Shown one piece after another: positions 44,917 to 52,948 of a stretch of 64,000 nt of DNA. The notes under the pieces are model-generated. The model saw only the letters and a list, made by a program, of their open reading frames with translations, was not told the origin of the DNA and ran no database searches. Location: the NCBI GenBank assembly GCA_016936555.1, contig JAFGXR010000041.1:1-64000 (forward strand), written 5' to 3'. Numbering within the stretch: the stretch's first letter is position 1; the number at the start of each line of letters is the position of its first letter. This DNA comes from Spirochaetales bacterium. Its GTDB lineage: Bacteria; Spirochaetota; Spirochaetia; DSM-2461. The translations under genes were made by a program, and so were the position numbers.

Positions 44917-45141
44917 TGGTAAGCCCCGTTTCGATAAATTGATGACCATATGAAGCCATTTCACAGCTTTATGTATCAAGAGAAGTGAAATCCATTTGTT
45001 CGATTTATATCCCAGAGAAATGATCAGATCATAAGGAATATTTTTTAAAAAGTCAGCTTCCGGCATAAAGTTCCATTCTATCTCTACACTAATTGCCAGG
45101 TATTCGTAAAAATCGGTCGAGAAGATTGTCGAGATTTGCAA
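44896..45141 (-). CDS. Doubtful 81-residue hypothetical protein
   Basis: An open frame of 81 residues with no recognised motif, AT-rich codons and no Shine-Dalgarno. It overlaps the small plus-strand frame. Could be chance; kept because nothing else explains the gap. Confidence 0.2.
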   Translation of the reverse strand: MQISTIFSTDFYEYLAISVEIEWNFMPEADFLKNIPYDLIISLGYKSNKWISLLLIHKAVKWLHMVINLSKRGLPSEFKNN

Positions 45142-45305
45142 AATAATAGCAACATATGCAAACCAGTCTCTGAATGTTTTATTGTATTTTCCTGTTAAAC
45201 TACCAAAATCTATTTATAAACATTACATAGCTGTACTTCCATATATCGCATATTTTATTTTTGAAACTTGACAATATGGTTATTTTATATGAAATTTAAT
45301 TTTAT

Positions 45306-47744
45306 ATGAGTGATTACCTTGATCCCAACAATGAAGAGCTTTTGAAAGATTTCTTTATCGAAGCCAACCTCCAGGTTGAAATTCTTGAGCAGAATATTTT
45401 ATCCATTGAAAATGACCCTTCTGATCATGATGCGATAGATGAGATTTTCAGAGCCGCCCACACCTTAAAAGGCGGAGCCGCTACTGTTCAGATGACAGAG
45501 CTAGCCGAGTTCACCCACATCGTGGAAGATCTTCTCGATGAGATACGGAGTGGTAATGTTGCTGTTTCCGGTGGAGTCGTCGATGGTCTCTTATCGTCTA
45601 TCGATGTTATAAAAGCCATGCTTGAGTCCCGTTCCGATGGGGATATTTTCAGCGAGGATATTTCCGATATTAAAACACAGCTTCATTCTGTTCTGGAGAA
45701 TAAAAACAGTTCTCCGGTGCTGGAGCCGGCGGGCGCGCAGAAAAATGCAGCATCAGCAGTTAATGTTCAGGCGGAACCCTCTCGGCCATCGGTCTCTCCG
45801 GTATCTTCCCGTAAAGCCAAATTGAGTGAATATGAATCTCTTGAGCTTTTTGAAGCTGCCGGGAAAGGAAATGATGTCCTCTGTGTCTCCGTCACTTTTG
45901 ACGAAGCCAACCCGATGAATTCAGTGGGAGGAATTCAGGTTTATGCCGCTTTAAAAGCCGCGGGGATAATTCTGAAAACGGTGCCGGATTTCGAAGAGTT
46001 ATATGAAGACAAATTTCATCCTGTTGTAGATTACTTTCTGACGACAGATCTCGGTGTCGATGAACTTATTTCACGCGCGACAATGTCTGATGTGACCACC
46101 GCGATTTCAGTAGATCAGGTTGAGAATCCATCCGCGACGGGAACTCCGGCTGCTGCACCTGCAGTTCAGGCCCCTCCTGTCAGACGACCTGAACCGGCTC
46201 CGGCTCCGGCAAGAGTTCCCGTTCCCGAACCGGTTGAGGAAACTGCTATCGAACAGGAGACTCAGTTCGAGAGAGATGATATACAAGCTCCCAAAGCCTT
46301 TTCCGATGCCGCCAGAAAAAATAAAGCCAAAGCGAAAACCAAGGATAAAGTTGTCGGTTCTATTTTAAGAGTCGATAGCAAAAGAATAGACAATCTTCTC
46401 AATCTGGTCAGCGAAGCTGTTATAAACAAAGCCACATTCAATCAGATCAGCAATCAGTTCACCGAATGTCTAAATACGCTGCAGTCTGTTGAAGCGGAAT
46501 ATAAAGAGAAAGTAAAGACTCTTTTTGAATCCATACCTGAATATATTGAAGAATACCGCAATGAGGAAAATCTTAAAGTTGTTAAAAAGGACGTCAATAA
46601 ACGTTTCGGTGAATTGACGACTCTTTTTGATGATTTTGACGATTCTATTAAGACAGCTGTCAACCAGTTTAAGGGAACAGCTGCCAATCTGGCCAGAAAT
46701 ACGGGAGATTTACACGAAGGCATTCTGAGGATCAGAATGGTTCAGATCAATCAGATCTTTTCCCGGTTTCCCAGACTGGTGCGGGATATGTCCAAAAAAC
46801 TGGGTAAACAAATCCAGCTGGATATAATGGGAGAGGATACGGAGCTCGATAAATCTGTTATCGAAGAACTTCTGGATCCACTGATGCATTGTGTCAGAAA
46901 CTCTCTTGATCATGGTATTGAAAGTCCTGAAGTCAGAAATAAAGCCGGGAAACCCGAAGAGGGGCGGATATTGCTTTCCGCCCGGAATGAAGGCAATCTT
47001 ATTGTAATTGAGATTACAGATGATGGAGCCGGAATTGATGTCGATAAGGTCCGGCAGAAAGCCGTATCCCGGGGGGTTATTCATCAGAGTAAAAATCTCA
47101 CTGATATGGAAGCCTACAATCTTATTTTTGAACCGGGTTTTTCAACAGCGAAAACAGTTACAGATATTTCCGGTAGGGGTGTCGGTCTCGATGTCGTAAG
47201 AAAGCAGATCGAAAAGTTAAACGGAACCGTAACAGTCTGGTCTGAAAAAGGAATGGGGACTACTTTTACGATCCGTCTTCCTCTTACTCTGGCTATAATT
47301 CAGGGGCTTCTGGTTCGGGTCGGACCGGAAGTCTATGCCATTCCCATCACTTCAGTTGCAGAATCCCATCGAGTCAAGCAGTCGAGCATTAACATGATCG
47401 ATGGTTATGAAGTCTTCAATGTCCGGGATGAAGTTATTTCTCTTATGAGACTTGGCAATATCTTCCGGATACCTTCTACTTCTGACGCGGAATACAAGTT
47501 TATTGTCATTGTCGGAAGCGGTGACAAAAAAATGGGACTTATGGTTGATTCCCTGATCGGTGAGGAAGATGTTGTTATCAAACCTCTTCTCGATAAATAC
47601 ACAAACTCCCCCGGTATCGCCGGTGCCACTATTCTGGGGGATGGTACGGTTTCTTTGATTATCGATGTTGCCCAGCTGCTGGATCTGGGTGTCAAAAAAG
47701 AACAGGCTGATCGAATGGCCCGCGCCGCAACGATAGTGCACTAA
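45306..47744 (+). CDS. cheA: Chemotaxis histidine kinase CheA
   Basis: An 812-residue CheA. The HPt (P1) domain has phospho-accepting His52 in AAHTLKGG. A P2-like region (~170-265) and a Pro/Ala-rich linker (~275-300) follow. The P3 dimerisation domain contains a long extra helical insertion (~385-460, GELTTLFDDFDDSIK). P4 carries the N-box HCVRNSLDHGIE (~525-540), DDGAGID and GRGVGLD, and the C-terminal P5 couples to CheW and receptors. It phosphorylates CheY to control rotation of periplasmic flagella. First gene of cheA-cheW/R-cheX-cheY. No ribosome site is visible before the ATG. Confidence 0.95.
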   Translation: MSDYLDPNNEELLKDFFIEANLQVEILEQNILSIENDPSDHDAIDEIFRAAHTLKGGAATVQMTELAEFTHIVEDLLDEIRSGNVAVSGGVVDGLLSSIDVIKAMLESRSDGDIFSEDISDIKTQLHSVLENKNSSPVLEPAGAQKNAASAVNVQAEPSRPSVSPVSSRKAKLSEYESLELFEAAGKGNDVLCVSVTFDEANPMNSVGGIQVYAALKAAGIILKTVPDFEELYEDKFHPVVDYFLTTDLGVDELISRATMSDVTTAISVDQVENPSATGTPAAAPAVQAPPVRRPEPAPAPARVPVPEPVEETAIEQETQFERDDIQAPKAFSDAARKNKAKAKTKDKVVGSILRVDSKRIDNLLNLVSEAVINKATFNQISNQFTECLNTLQSVEAEYKEKVKTLFESIPEYIEEYRNEENLKVVKKDVNKRFGELTTLFDDFDDSIKTAVNQFKGTAANLARNTGDLHEGILRIRMVQINQIFSRFPRLVRDMSKKLGKQIQLDIMGEDTELDKSVIEELLDPLMHCVRNSLDHGIESPEVRNKAGKPEEGRILLSARNEGNLIVIEITDDGAGIDVDKVRQKAVSRGVIHQSKNLTDMEAYNLIFEPGFSTAKTVTDISGRGVGLDVVRKQIEKLNGTVTVWSEKGMGTTFTIRLPLTLAIIQGLLVRVGPEVYAIPITSVAESHRVKQSSINMIDGYEVFNVRDEVISLMRLGNIFRIPSTSDAEYKFIVIVGSGDKKMGLMVDSLIGEEDVVIKPLLDKYTNSPGIAGATILGDGTVSLIIDVAQLLDLGVKKEQADRMARAATIVH

Positions 47745-47767
47745 CAGGATTTATTGGAGATACGTTA

Positions 47768-49105
47768 ATGGATAATGTAATTACAGACATAGAGCTTTTA
47801 CAGCAGGAAGCCAAAAAAGAGTCTTCGATAGATTTTAAAATGGTAACTTTTTCTCTGGCCGGCAAGGATTACGGTGTTGATATCATGAAGGTCAAGGAAA
47901 TTTCCAAAGCCGGGAAATTTACTTTTGTACCTAATTCTGCTCCTTATGTACGAGGGGTCTATAATCTCCGAGGTGATATTATCTCGGTCATTGATCTGAG
48001 AATCTTTTTCAATCAACCAGCAAAACAGTCCGGAGAAAATGAGCTGGAGAGTATGATCATCGTTCGGCTGGAAGATCATGTTATCGGTATAATCGTTGAC
48101 GAAATCGATAAAGTTGTCGGAATTTCCAGTGAAAGCGTTCAACCTCCTCATCCTCTTTTCGGAGATATCAACATTAAGTACATAAGCGGAGTTGCTGAAA
48201 ATAACAACAGACTTTATGTTATTTTGGATGTTGATGCCATATTCGGGACAAAGAGCGAGGAAGAAGAATCTGTTTCTTCCAGGGACAATTCTGCAAGTTC
48301 ATACGAAAGAGTTCAGGAAGAGCCTCAGACAGCCCGTCATGCTTCAGATTCGATGAATCAGTCTGATAGGGAGCTGGGATTTATTAAGGAAACGCTCATA
48401 ACTTTTAAACAGTTTTATACCTCTTCTGTGAATGATGCCTGGATTAGAAAACGTTACAGTCAATGGTTCGAAGACAGGTATAATAATAATCAGTCTATTC
48501 AGTTAACCGGTGTTGACGACGCTGATTCCTATCTCAAATCATTCTACTCACCCTATACTAATAGTCTCTGGGGCGAAGATTATATAAAAACCTTATCTTC
48601 ATATATTCCCCAGGTATCAGGCGCCAACTTTAATGTCTGGAATCCGGGATGCGGAAAAGGCTACGAAACTTATTCCATCCTCACGATGCTTAAAAAGCAC
48701 AAATCTGATCTCAATATAAAAATACATGGATCGGATAAAGATCTCATCAGTGTCGCCTCAGCACCAGGTCTTATTTTTCAGAAAAGTACTGTTCCCGCTG
48801 TGTATCATGAGTTTATGGTTGATGGGAACACGGGAATGCAGTTCCAGAATTCGATGAAAGATTTAATTATGTTTGAGTTCCGGGATCTGGAAAACCTTGA
48901 AGTTTTTTCGAGATTGGATATGGTTATAATAAGAGATGTACTATCATTTCTTAAAGTGGATCTGCAGAACAGGGTTATTCAGGTTATTCTGGATAATCTG
49001 AAGGATAATGGAGTTCTTATCCTTGGTCAGAATGAAAGGTTGCCGAACCTGAGTGGTTGGGAGGATATTTCGGCAAATGGTATCAGTGCCTACAGAAAAA
49101 AATAA
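47768..49105 (+). CDS. cheW: CheW fused to a CheR-like methyltransferase domain
   Basis: A 445-residue protein. Residues ~20-160 are a CheW coupling domain (VTFSLAGKDYGVDIMKVKEI, PYVRGVYNLRGDIISVIDLR). A Ser/Glu-rich linker (~165-205) leads to a CheR-like Rossmann domain with the SAM-loop-like VWNPGCGKGYETYSI (CheR has a CxxGxExYS pattern) and HGSDKDL. Such CheW-CheR-like fusions were reported in Treponema arrays; whether the second domain methylates anything is not clear. Its usual catalytic N-terminal helices look reduced. Starts 24 bases after cheA. Confidence 0.9.
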   Translation: MDNVITDIELLQQEAKKESSIDFKMVTFSLAGKDYGVDIMKVKEISKAGKFTFVPNSAPYVRGVYNLRGDIISVIDLRIFFNQPAKQSGENELESMIIVRLEDHVIGIIVDEIDKVVGISSESVQPPHPLFGDINIKYISGVAENNNRLYVILDVDAIFGTKSEEEESVSSRDNSASSYERVQEEPQTARHASDSMNQSDRELGFIKETLITFKQFYTSSVNDAWIRKRYSQWFEDRYNNNQSIQLTGVDDADSYLKSFYSPYTNSLWGEDYIKTLSSYIPQVSGANFNVWNPGCGKGYETYSILTMLKKHKSDLNIKIHGSDKDLISVASAPGLIFQKSTVPAVYHEFMVDGNTGMQFQNSMKDLIMFEFRDLENLEVFSRLDMVIIRDVLSFLKVDLQNRVIQVILDNLKDNGVLILGQNERLPNLSGWEDISANGISAYRKK

Positions 49106-49134
49106 TTGTTCAGTAAAATAACAGGAGTCATTGA

Positions 49135-49599
49135 ATGAGAGTTGAATATATTAACCCTTTTGTTGAATCAGCCTACAGTATTATGAAAGAGGTGTTGAAT
49201 ACCGAAGTAACGCGCGGTGATCTTTACTTGAAAAAAAGCAGCCAGCCTGTTATGGGTGTTGCCGCAATTGTCGGTCTGGCCGGAGATGTGGAAGGGCGTG
49301 TCCTTTTCGATATGGATGAGAATACAGCAATTGAGATATCATCAGTAATGAATGCCGAGAAGTTGACAGAAATTGATGATCTGGTAAAAGCTACGATTAC
49401 AGAGCTGGCTAATATGATAACAGCTCAGGCCGTTACAAAGCTCCATGATCTGGGTTTTCGTTTTGATTTAACTCCTCCGGCTATCATTACCGGACAAAAT
49501 ATGAAAGTAACCGATATGAACGTTGAGGCTCTGATTGTTCCTTTCGAAGTTCCCCAGGGAAAAGTTGAAATCAATGTTGCAATCAGGGAAAGGTCATAA
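49135..49599 (+). CDS. cheX: CheY-P phosphatase CheX
   Basis: A 154-residue CheX. The ExxN catalytic pair lies in ITELANM (E90, N93). It removes phosphate from CheY and is the standard phosphatase of spirochaete chemotaxis. The GV.AIVGLAGDVEGRVLF segment is typical of the family. Third gene of the che operon; AGGAG lies 8 bases before the ATG. Confidence 0.95.
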   Translation: MRVEYINPFVESAYSIMKEVLNTEVTRGDLYLKKSSQPVMGVAAIVGLAGDVEGRVLFDMDENTAIEISSVMNAEKLTEIDDLVKATITELANMITAQAVTKLHDLGFRFDLTPPAIITGQNMKVTDMNVEALIVPFEVPQGKVEINVAIRERS

Positions 49600-49608
49600 G
49601 GGGGATTT

Positions 49609-50043
49609 ATGAAAACTACGAGTGATTTTCCATCAATTAACGAGCGTTCACCAGATGGGGTAAACGGAACCGGTCAGGCTTATAGGGTATTGATAGTAGA
49701 TGATTCCATGTTTGTGACCAAACAGATCAGTCAGATTCTGAGTTCGGAAGGATTCGAGATCATCGGTACAGCTGCAGATGGTGTTGAAGGTGTTGAGAAA
49801 TATAAAGAGTTATATCCAAATGTTGATCTGGTCACAATGGATATAACAATGCCGAAAATGGATGGTGTTACAGCTCTCGAGCAAATTGTTGAGTTCGACA
49901 AAGACGCTAAGGTCGTTATGGTCAGTGCTCTGGGGAAACAGGATCTAGTTAAAAAAGCACTACTTGCCGGTGCAAAAAATTATATTGTAAAGCCTCTGGA
50001 CAGAAAAAAAGTTCTCGAAAGAGTCGTCAGTGTTCTTAACTGA
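49609..50043 (+). CDS. cheY: Chemotaxis response regulator CheY
   Basis: A 144-residue single receiver domain with a ~24-residue N-terminal extension not found in enteric CheY. Asp31/Asp32 bind metal, Asp78 (TMDITMP) is phosphorylated, Ser106 takes the place of the conserved Thr, and Lys128 is in place. It is phosphorylated by CheA and binds the flagellar switch. GGGGG lies upstream of the ATG; 9 bases after cheX. Confidence 0.95.
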   Translation: MKTTSDFPSINERSPDGVNGTGQAYRVLIVDDSMFVTKQISQILSSEGFEIIGTAADGVEGVEKYKELYPNVDLVTMDITMPKMDGVTALEQIVEFDKDAKVVMVSALGKQDLVKKALLAGAKNYIVKPLDRKKVLERVVSVLN

Positions 50044-50062
50044 TTGTTATAATGAGTTAGTG

Positions 50063-50090
50063 AAAGAGGTCTTCGGACCTCTTTTTTTTT
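50063..50090 (+). terminator. Terminator of the che operon
   Basis: aaagaggtc, a ttcg loop, gacctcttt and a T run: a nine-base stem with a very stable UUCG tetraloop, 20 bases after the cheY stop. Confidence 0.92.
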
Positions 50091-50107
50091 ATTCAGTGAT
50101 TAGTGGC

Positions 50108-50140
50108 AATAAAAAAAGGAATCTGTCAACAGATTCCTTT
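50108..50140 (-). terminator. Terminator of tRNA-Val (GAC)
   Basis: On the minus strand, directly after the tRNA, a perfect 11-base stem (aaaggaatctg with cagattccttt) with a four-base loop runs into seven T. Confidence 0.9.
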
Positions 50141-50143
50141 AAT

Positions 50144-50217
50144 TGGGCGACGGCGGACTCGAACCGCCGACCCCATGCGTGTCGAGCATGTACTCTAACC
50201 AGCTGAGCTAGCCGCCC
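50144..50217 (-). tRNA. tRNA-Val (GAC)
   Basis: A 74-nt cloverleaf on the minus strand. The acceptor gggcggc pairs with gtcgccc (one G-T pair), the anticodon stem catgc/gcatg encloses the loop tcgacac with anticodon GAC, and the T-loop is ttcgagt. No CCA is encoded. Position 33 is C instead of the nearly universal U. Confidence 0.88.
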
Positions 50218-50368
50218 GTTTCAAGAGTATTATACGTGTATGAAATTATTAGTCAAGTTGCTCTCTGGTTTTTTTTTAAAAAACGAAAATCCTGCATTCG
50301 GAATTTGAAAAACGCTTAACTTGAAACTATTACAGTTATCATCTATTATCTCCCGACGGAGGAAACTG

Positions 50369-50773
50369 ATGAAAAAACTGATCAATCCATTTATTTATAT
50401 ACTTGTTCTTATTTCCGGCTGTGCCACTGCTGAACTCTCTATAGAGAATACGAGATGGTATCTTGTGGAAATCGAGGGTGATTCGAGTATTTCCATATTG
50501 AACGATAAAGAACCCTTTCTGGAATTAGACATGAACTCATCCAAAGTAGGGGGGAATGCATCCTGTAATAATTTTTTCGGTGATTATATTCTGGATGGTA
50601 CAAGTCTTTCATTCGGTATGATCGCTACGACAATGATGGCATGTCAGGATGAGGGAAATCAGGAGCATCGCTTCATTCAGGCATTATCGAGAATAGATTC
50701 ATATGAAATCAGAAATAATGAGCTCTATCTATTAGAAAACGGAAAATATATTCTGAAATTCGAATCGCGTTAA
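50369..50773 (+). CDS. META/HslJ-like lipoprotein
   Basis: A 134-residue lipoprotein from ATG 50369, chosen for GGAGGAAACTG upstream and a clean signal peptide with lipobox (SGCAT). The mature part follows the META domain: NTRWYLVEI, KVGGNASCNNFFGDY and ATTMMACQD, as in HslJ, linked to heat shock and novobiocin resistance in E. coli. Four bases of its 3' end overlap the LacI-type gene on the other strand. Confidence 0.82.
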   Translation: MKKLINPFIYILVLISGCATAELSIENTRWYLVEIEGDSSISILNDKEPFLELDMNSSKVGGNASCNNFFGDYILDGTSLSFGMIATTMMACQDEGNQEHRFIQALSRIDSYEIRNNELYLLENGKYILKFESR

Positions 50774-51786
50774 GTTCTGTCCGCGACAGTCTGACCGCGT
50801 ATAAGATCCGGTTTAAAGCTTTTATTCAGATCGGATCTTCCCCCTTCAATGATTATTAAAAGCTGTTCGGCCGCCGATCTGTACAGTTTTCCGATCTTGA
50901 TATCTACCGTTGAGAGCCTTTTGGGTAACAGATTTGTAAAAGGAAGATTATCATAACCTATCAGGGATACTTCTTCGGGGACTTTTATTCCATTTTTCAA
51001 CAGCTCAAAATAGACTCCGATAGCAGTGAGGTCATTTACAACAGCAATCGACTGATATTCTCCCGATTTAAGAACATTCAGAATTTTTCTGGCGCTTGTT
51101 GCGCCTCCGTCTTTACCTGTAACTCCGTTTATCAGAAGTAGATTTTTGTCAGTATACACTTCGCGGAAGCCATCAAAACGCTCTTTATGAGCATTGAGCT
51201 GATCCAGTAATCCCGAAATATAAATGCTTTTATCGTGCCCTGTTTCCTTAAGGAACCGGGCTTGAAGATAACCTCCGTAAAAATTATCGGTATAGATCTT
51301 CTCATTGAGTAAGACGTCGCGGACATGATGGCCGAACACATAGGGGACGCCCGAATTCATAACCGGTTCCAGATCTTCAATTGTATCGATATCAAAGCAG
51401 ATGATACCGTCGAAATCTTTCAGATCCTTCAGTTCATGAGTCCGCAGATCTTCCAGATTTGAAATAACCAGTTCATACATGGTATTTCTCAAAACAGAAC
51501 GTATTTGATTCAGCAGATCTACATAAAGCCAGGAGTAATAGTAGCTGTTGCTTTTATCATATTTCAGGAGTTTATTGTTATCGAGCAGTAGAATCCTTCC
51601 ATGAATCCCTTTTGCGAGAATGGCTGCATTGACATTCGGAGAATAATTGAGTTGTTCTGCGGCTTTCTGAACGATCTCCCTTTTTTCCCGACTCACTTTT
51701 TCAGGATGATTGAACACCCTGGAGACGGTAGCTGAGCTGACTCCGGCAAGACGGGCTACTCTATCGCGATCAACTTTCTTCTTCAT
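50770..51786 (-). CDS. LacI-family transcriptional regulator (probable galactose repressor)
   Basis: A 338-residue regulator. The N-terminal HTH (VARLAGVSSATVSRVFNHPEKVS, residues ~9-31) and hinge (YSPNVNAAILAKG) precede a periplasmic-binding-protein-like sugar domain. It is divergent from galTK, so it probably represses them and responds to galactose or a galactoside; an operator-like palindrome overlaps the galT promoter. The mRNA appears leaderless: -10 TAAAAT ends 7 bases before the ATG and no Shine-Dalgarno is present. Confidence 0.88.
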   Translation of the reverse strand: MKKKVDRDRVARLAGVSSATVSRVFNHPEKVSREKREIVQKAAEQLNYSPNVNAAILAKGIHGRILLLDNNKLLKYDKSNSYYYSWLYVDLLNQIRSVLRNTMYELVISNLEDLRTHELKDLKDFDGIICFDIDTIEDLEPVMNSGVPYVFGHHVRDVLLNEKIYTDNFYGGYLQARFLKETGHDKSIYISGLLDQLNAHKERFDGFREVYTDKNLLLINGVTGKDGGATSARKILNVLKSGEYQSIAVVNDLTAIGVYFELLKNGIKVPEEVSLIGYDNLPFTNLLPKRLSTVDIKIGKLYRSAAEQLLIIIEGGRSDLNKSFKPDLIRGQTVADRT

Positions 51787-51793
51787 AAGTTAG

Positions 51794-51822
51794 ATTTTAG
51801 CTGACAACATAAATATTGCCAA
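51794..51822 (-). promoter_or_regulatory. Promoter of the LacI-type gene, leaderless type
   Basis: On the minus strand TTGGCA (51817-51822) and TAAAAT (51794-51799) are 17 bases apart, and the ATG lies only 7 bases after the -10. Confidence 0.7.
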
Positions 51823-51841
51823 TTATTCCGTGAACGGTTTC

Positions 51842-51884
51842 TTGACGTGACGAATAATCAGCGCTATCATGTACGCGTGTACAT
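51842..51884 (+). promoter_or_regulatory. galTK promoter with overlapping LacI-type operator
   Basis: TTGACG (51842-51847), 17 bases, TATCAT (51865-51870). A near-perfect 16-base palindrome with central CG, atgtacgcgtgtacat, occupies 51869-51884, covering the end of the -10 and the expected start point. LacI-family operators have this shape, so the neighbouring regulator is the natural candidate. Confidence 0.75.
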
Positions 51885-51907
51885 TGTGTTGAGAAAAGGA
51901 GAATTTT

Positions 51908-52948
51908 ATGTTTTTACAGGATAAACCGCATCGAAGATATAACATTTTAACGGGAGAGTGGATTAAAGTCTCACCCCATAGAACAAAGAGACCCTGGCAG
52001 GGCCAGAGAGAGCGTGCGGGAATTGAGGACCGCCCCCGCCACGATGCGAGCTGTTATCTCTGTCCGGGAAACAGCAGAGCGGGAGGAGTTGCGACACCGG
52101 ATTACCGGGAAACCTATTCGTTCATCAATGATTTTTCCGCGTTGCTTCCCGATACGGAGAAAGACTCCCTGAATTCTAAGTTTTTTAAAGCGGAGAGCGA
52201 AAAGGGTATATGCAAAGTAATATGTTTTTCTCCCCGTCATGACTTGACGATTCCCCGGATGGTGGAAAAAGATATCATCAAGGTTGTGGAAGTCTGGCAG
52301 AAGGAATATAAAGAGCTGGGTTCTAATGATTTCATCAATCATGTTCAGATCTTTGAAAATCACGGAGCGGCTATGGGTTGTTCAAATCCCCATCCCCACG
52401 GACAGGTCTGGGCCGATGAACATATACCCGATTTGCCGGCGAAGGAACTGGAAAACCAGAAAAAGTACTTTGAAGAAAACGGCACTCCCATGCTGATCGA
52501 TTATCTCAAGACAGAATTGGAATCCCGTGAGAGGATCGTACTTGAGAATGACAGTTTTGCCGCGCTGGTTCCTTTCTGGGCAGTCTGGCCCTATGAAACC
52601 ATGATTCTTCCCAAAAAGCAGATGCAGTCCCTAGATGATTTTTCAACCGGGGAGACAGGAGATCTGGCTTCAATTATGAAAGCTCTTGGTATCCGCTATG
52701 ACAATCTATTTCAAACAGATTTTCCTTATTCCATGGGCTTGCATCAGAAACCGACAGATGGTAAGGATCATCCCTGGGCTACCTTTCATATGCACTATTT
52801 TCCACCTCTTCTGAGAAGCGCTGATGTTAAAAAATTCATGGTGGGGTATGAAATGATGGCCATGGCGCAGCGGGATATCACAGCTGAATCGAGCGCTGCT
52901 ATTCTCAGAGATCTGCCCGCAGTTCATTACAGGGAGGAAAAAGAATGA
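51908..52948 (+). CDS. galT: Galactose-1-phosphate uridylyltransferase
   Basis: A 346-residue GalT of the Leloir pathway, swapping UMP between UDP-glucose and galactose-1-phosphate. The N-terminal RRYNILTGEWIKVSPHRTKRPWQG is typical, the zinc Cys pair is in CYLCPGN, and the active-site motif is NPHPHGQVWA with the nucleophilic His. AGGAG precedes the ATG. Four bases overlap with galK. No galE or galM gene is present here. Confidence 0.95.
   Translation: MFLQDKPHRRYNILTGEWIKVSPHRTKRPWQGQRERAGIEDRPRHDASCYLCPGNSRAGGVATPDYRETYSFINDFSALLPDTEKDSLNSKFFKAESEKGICKVICFSPRHDLTIPRMVEKDIIKVVEVWQKEYKELGSNDFINHVQIFENHGAAMGCSNPHPHGQVWADEHIPDLPAKELENQKKYFEENGTPMLIDYLKTELESRERIVLENDSFAALVPFWAVWPYETMILPKKQMQSLDDFSTGETGDLASIMKALGIRYDNLFQTDFPYSMGLHQKPTDGKDHPWATFHMHYFPPLLRSADVKKFMVGYEMMAMAQRDITAESSAAILRDLPAVHYREEKE

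Larger units (their letters stand above)
44690..45305. other. AT-rich gap between flaA and cheA
   Basis: 616 bases with lower GC than the surroundings. It holds two short, poorly supported reading frames (listed separately) and a possible cheA promoter: TTGAAA (45261-45266) with TTTTAT 17 bases on, or TTGACA at 45268. No Shine-Dalgarno was found before the cheA ATG. It might contain the remains of a degraded gene. Confidence 0.45.
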
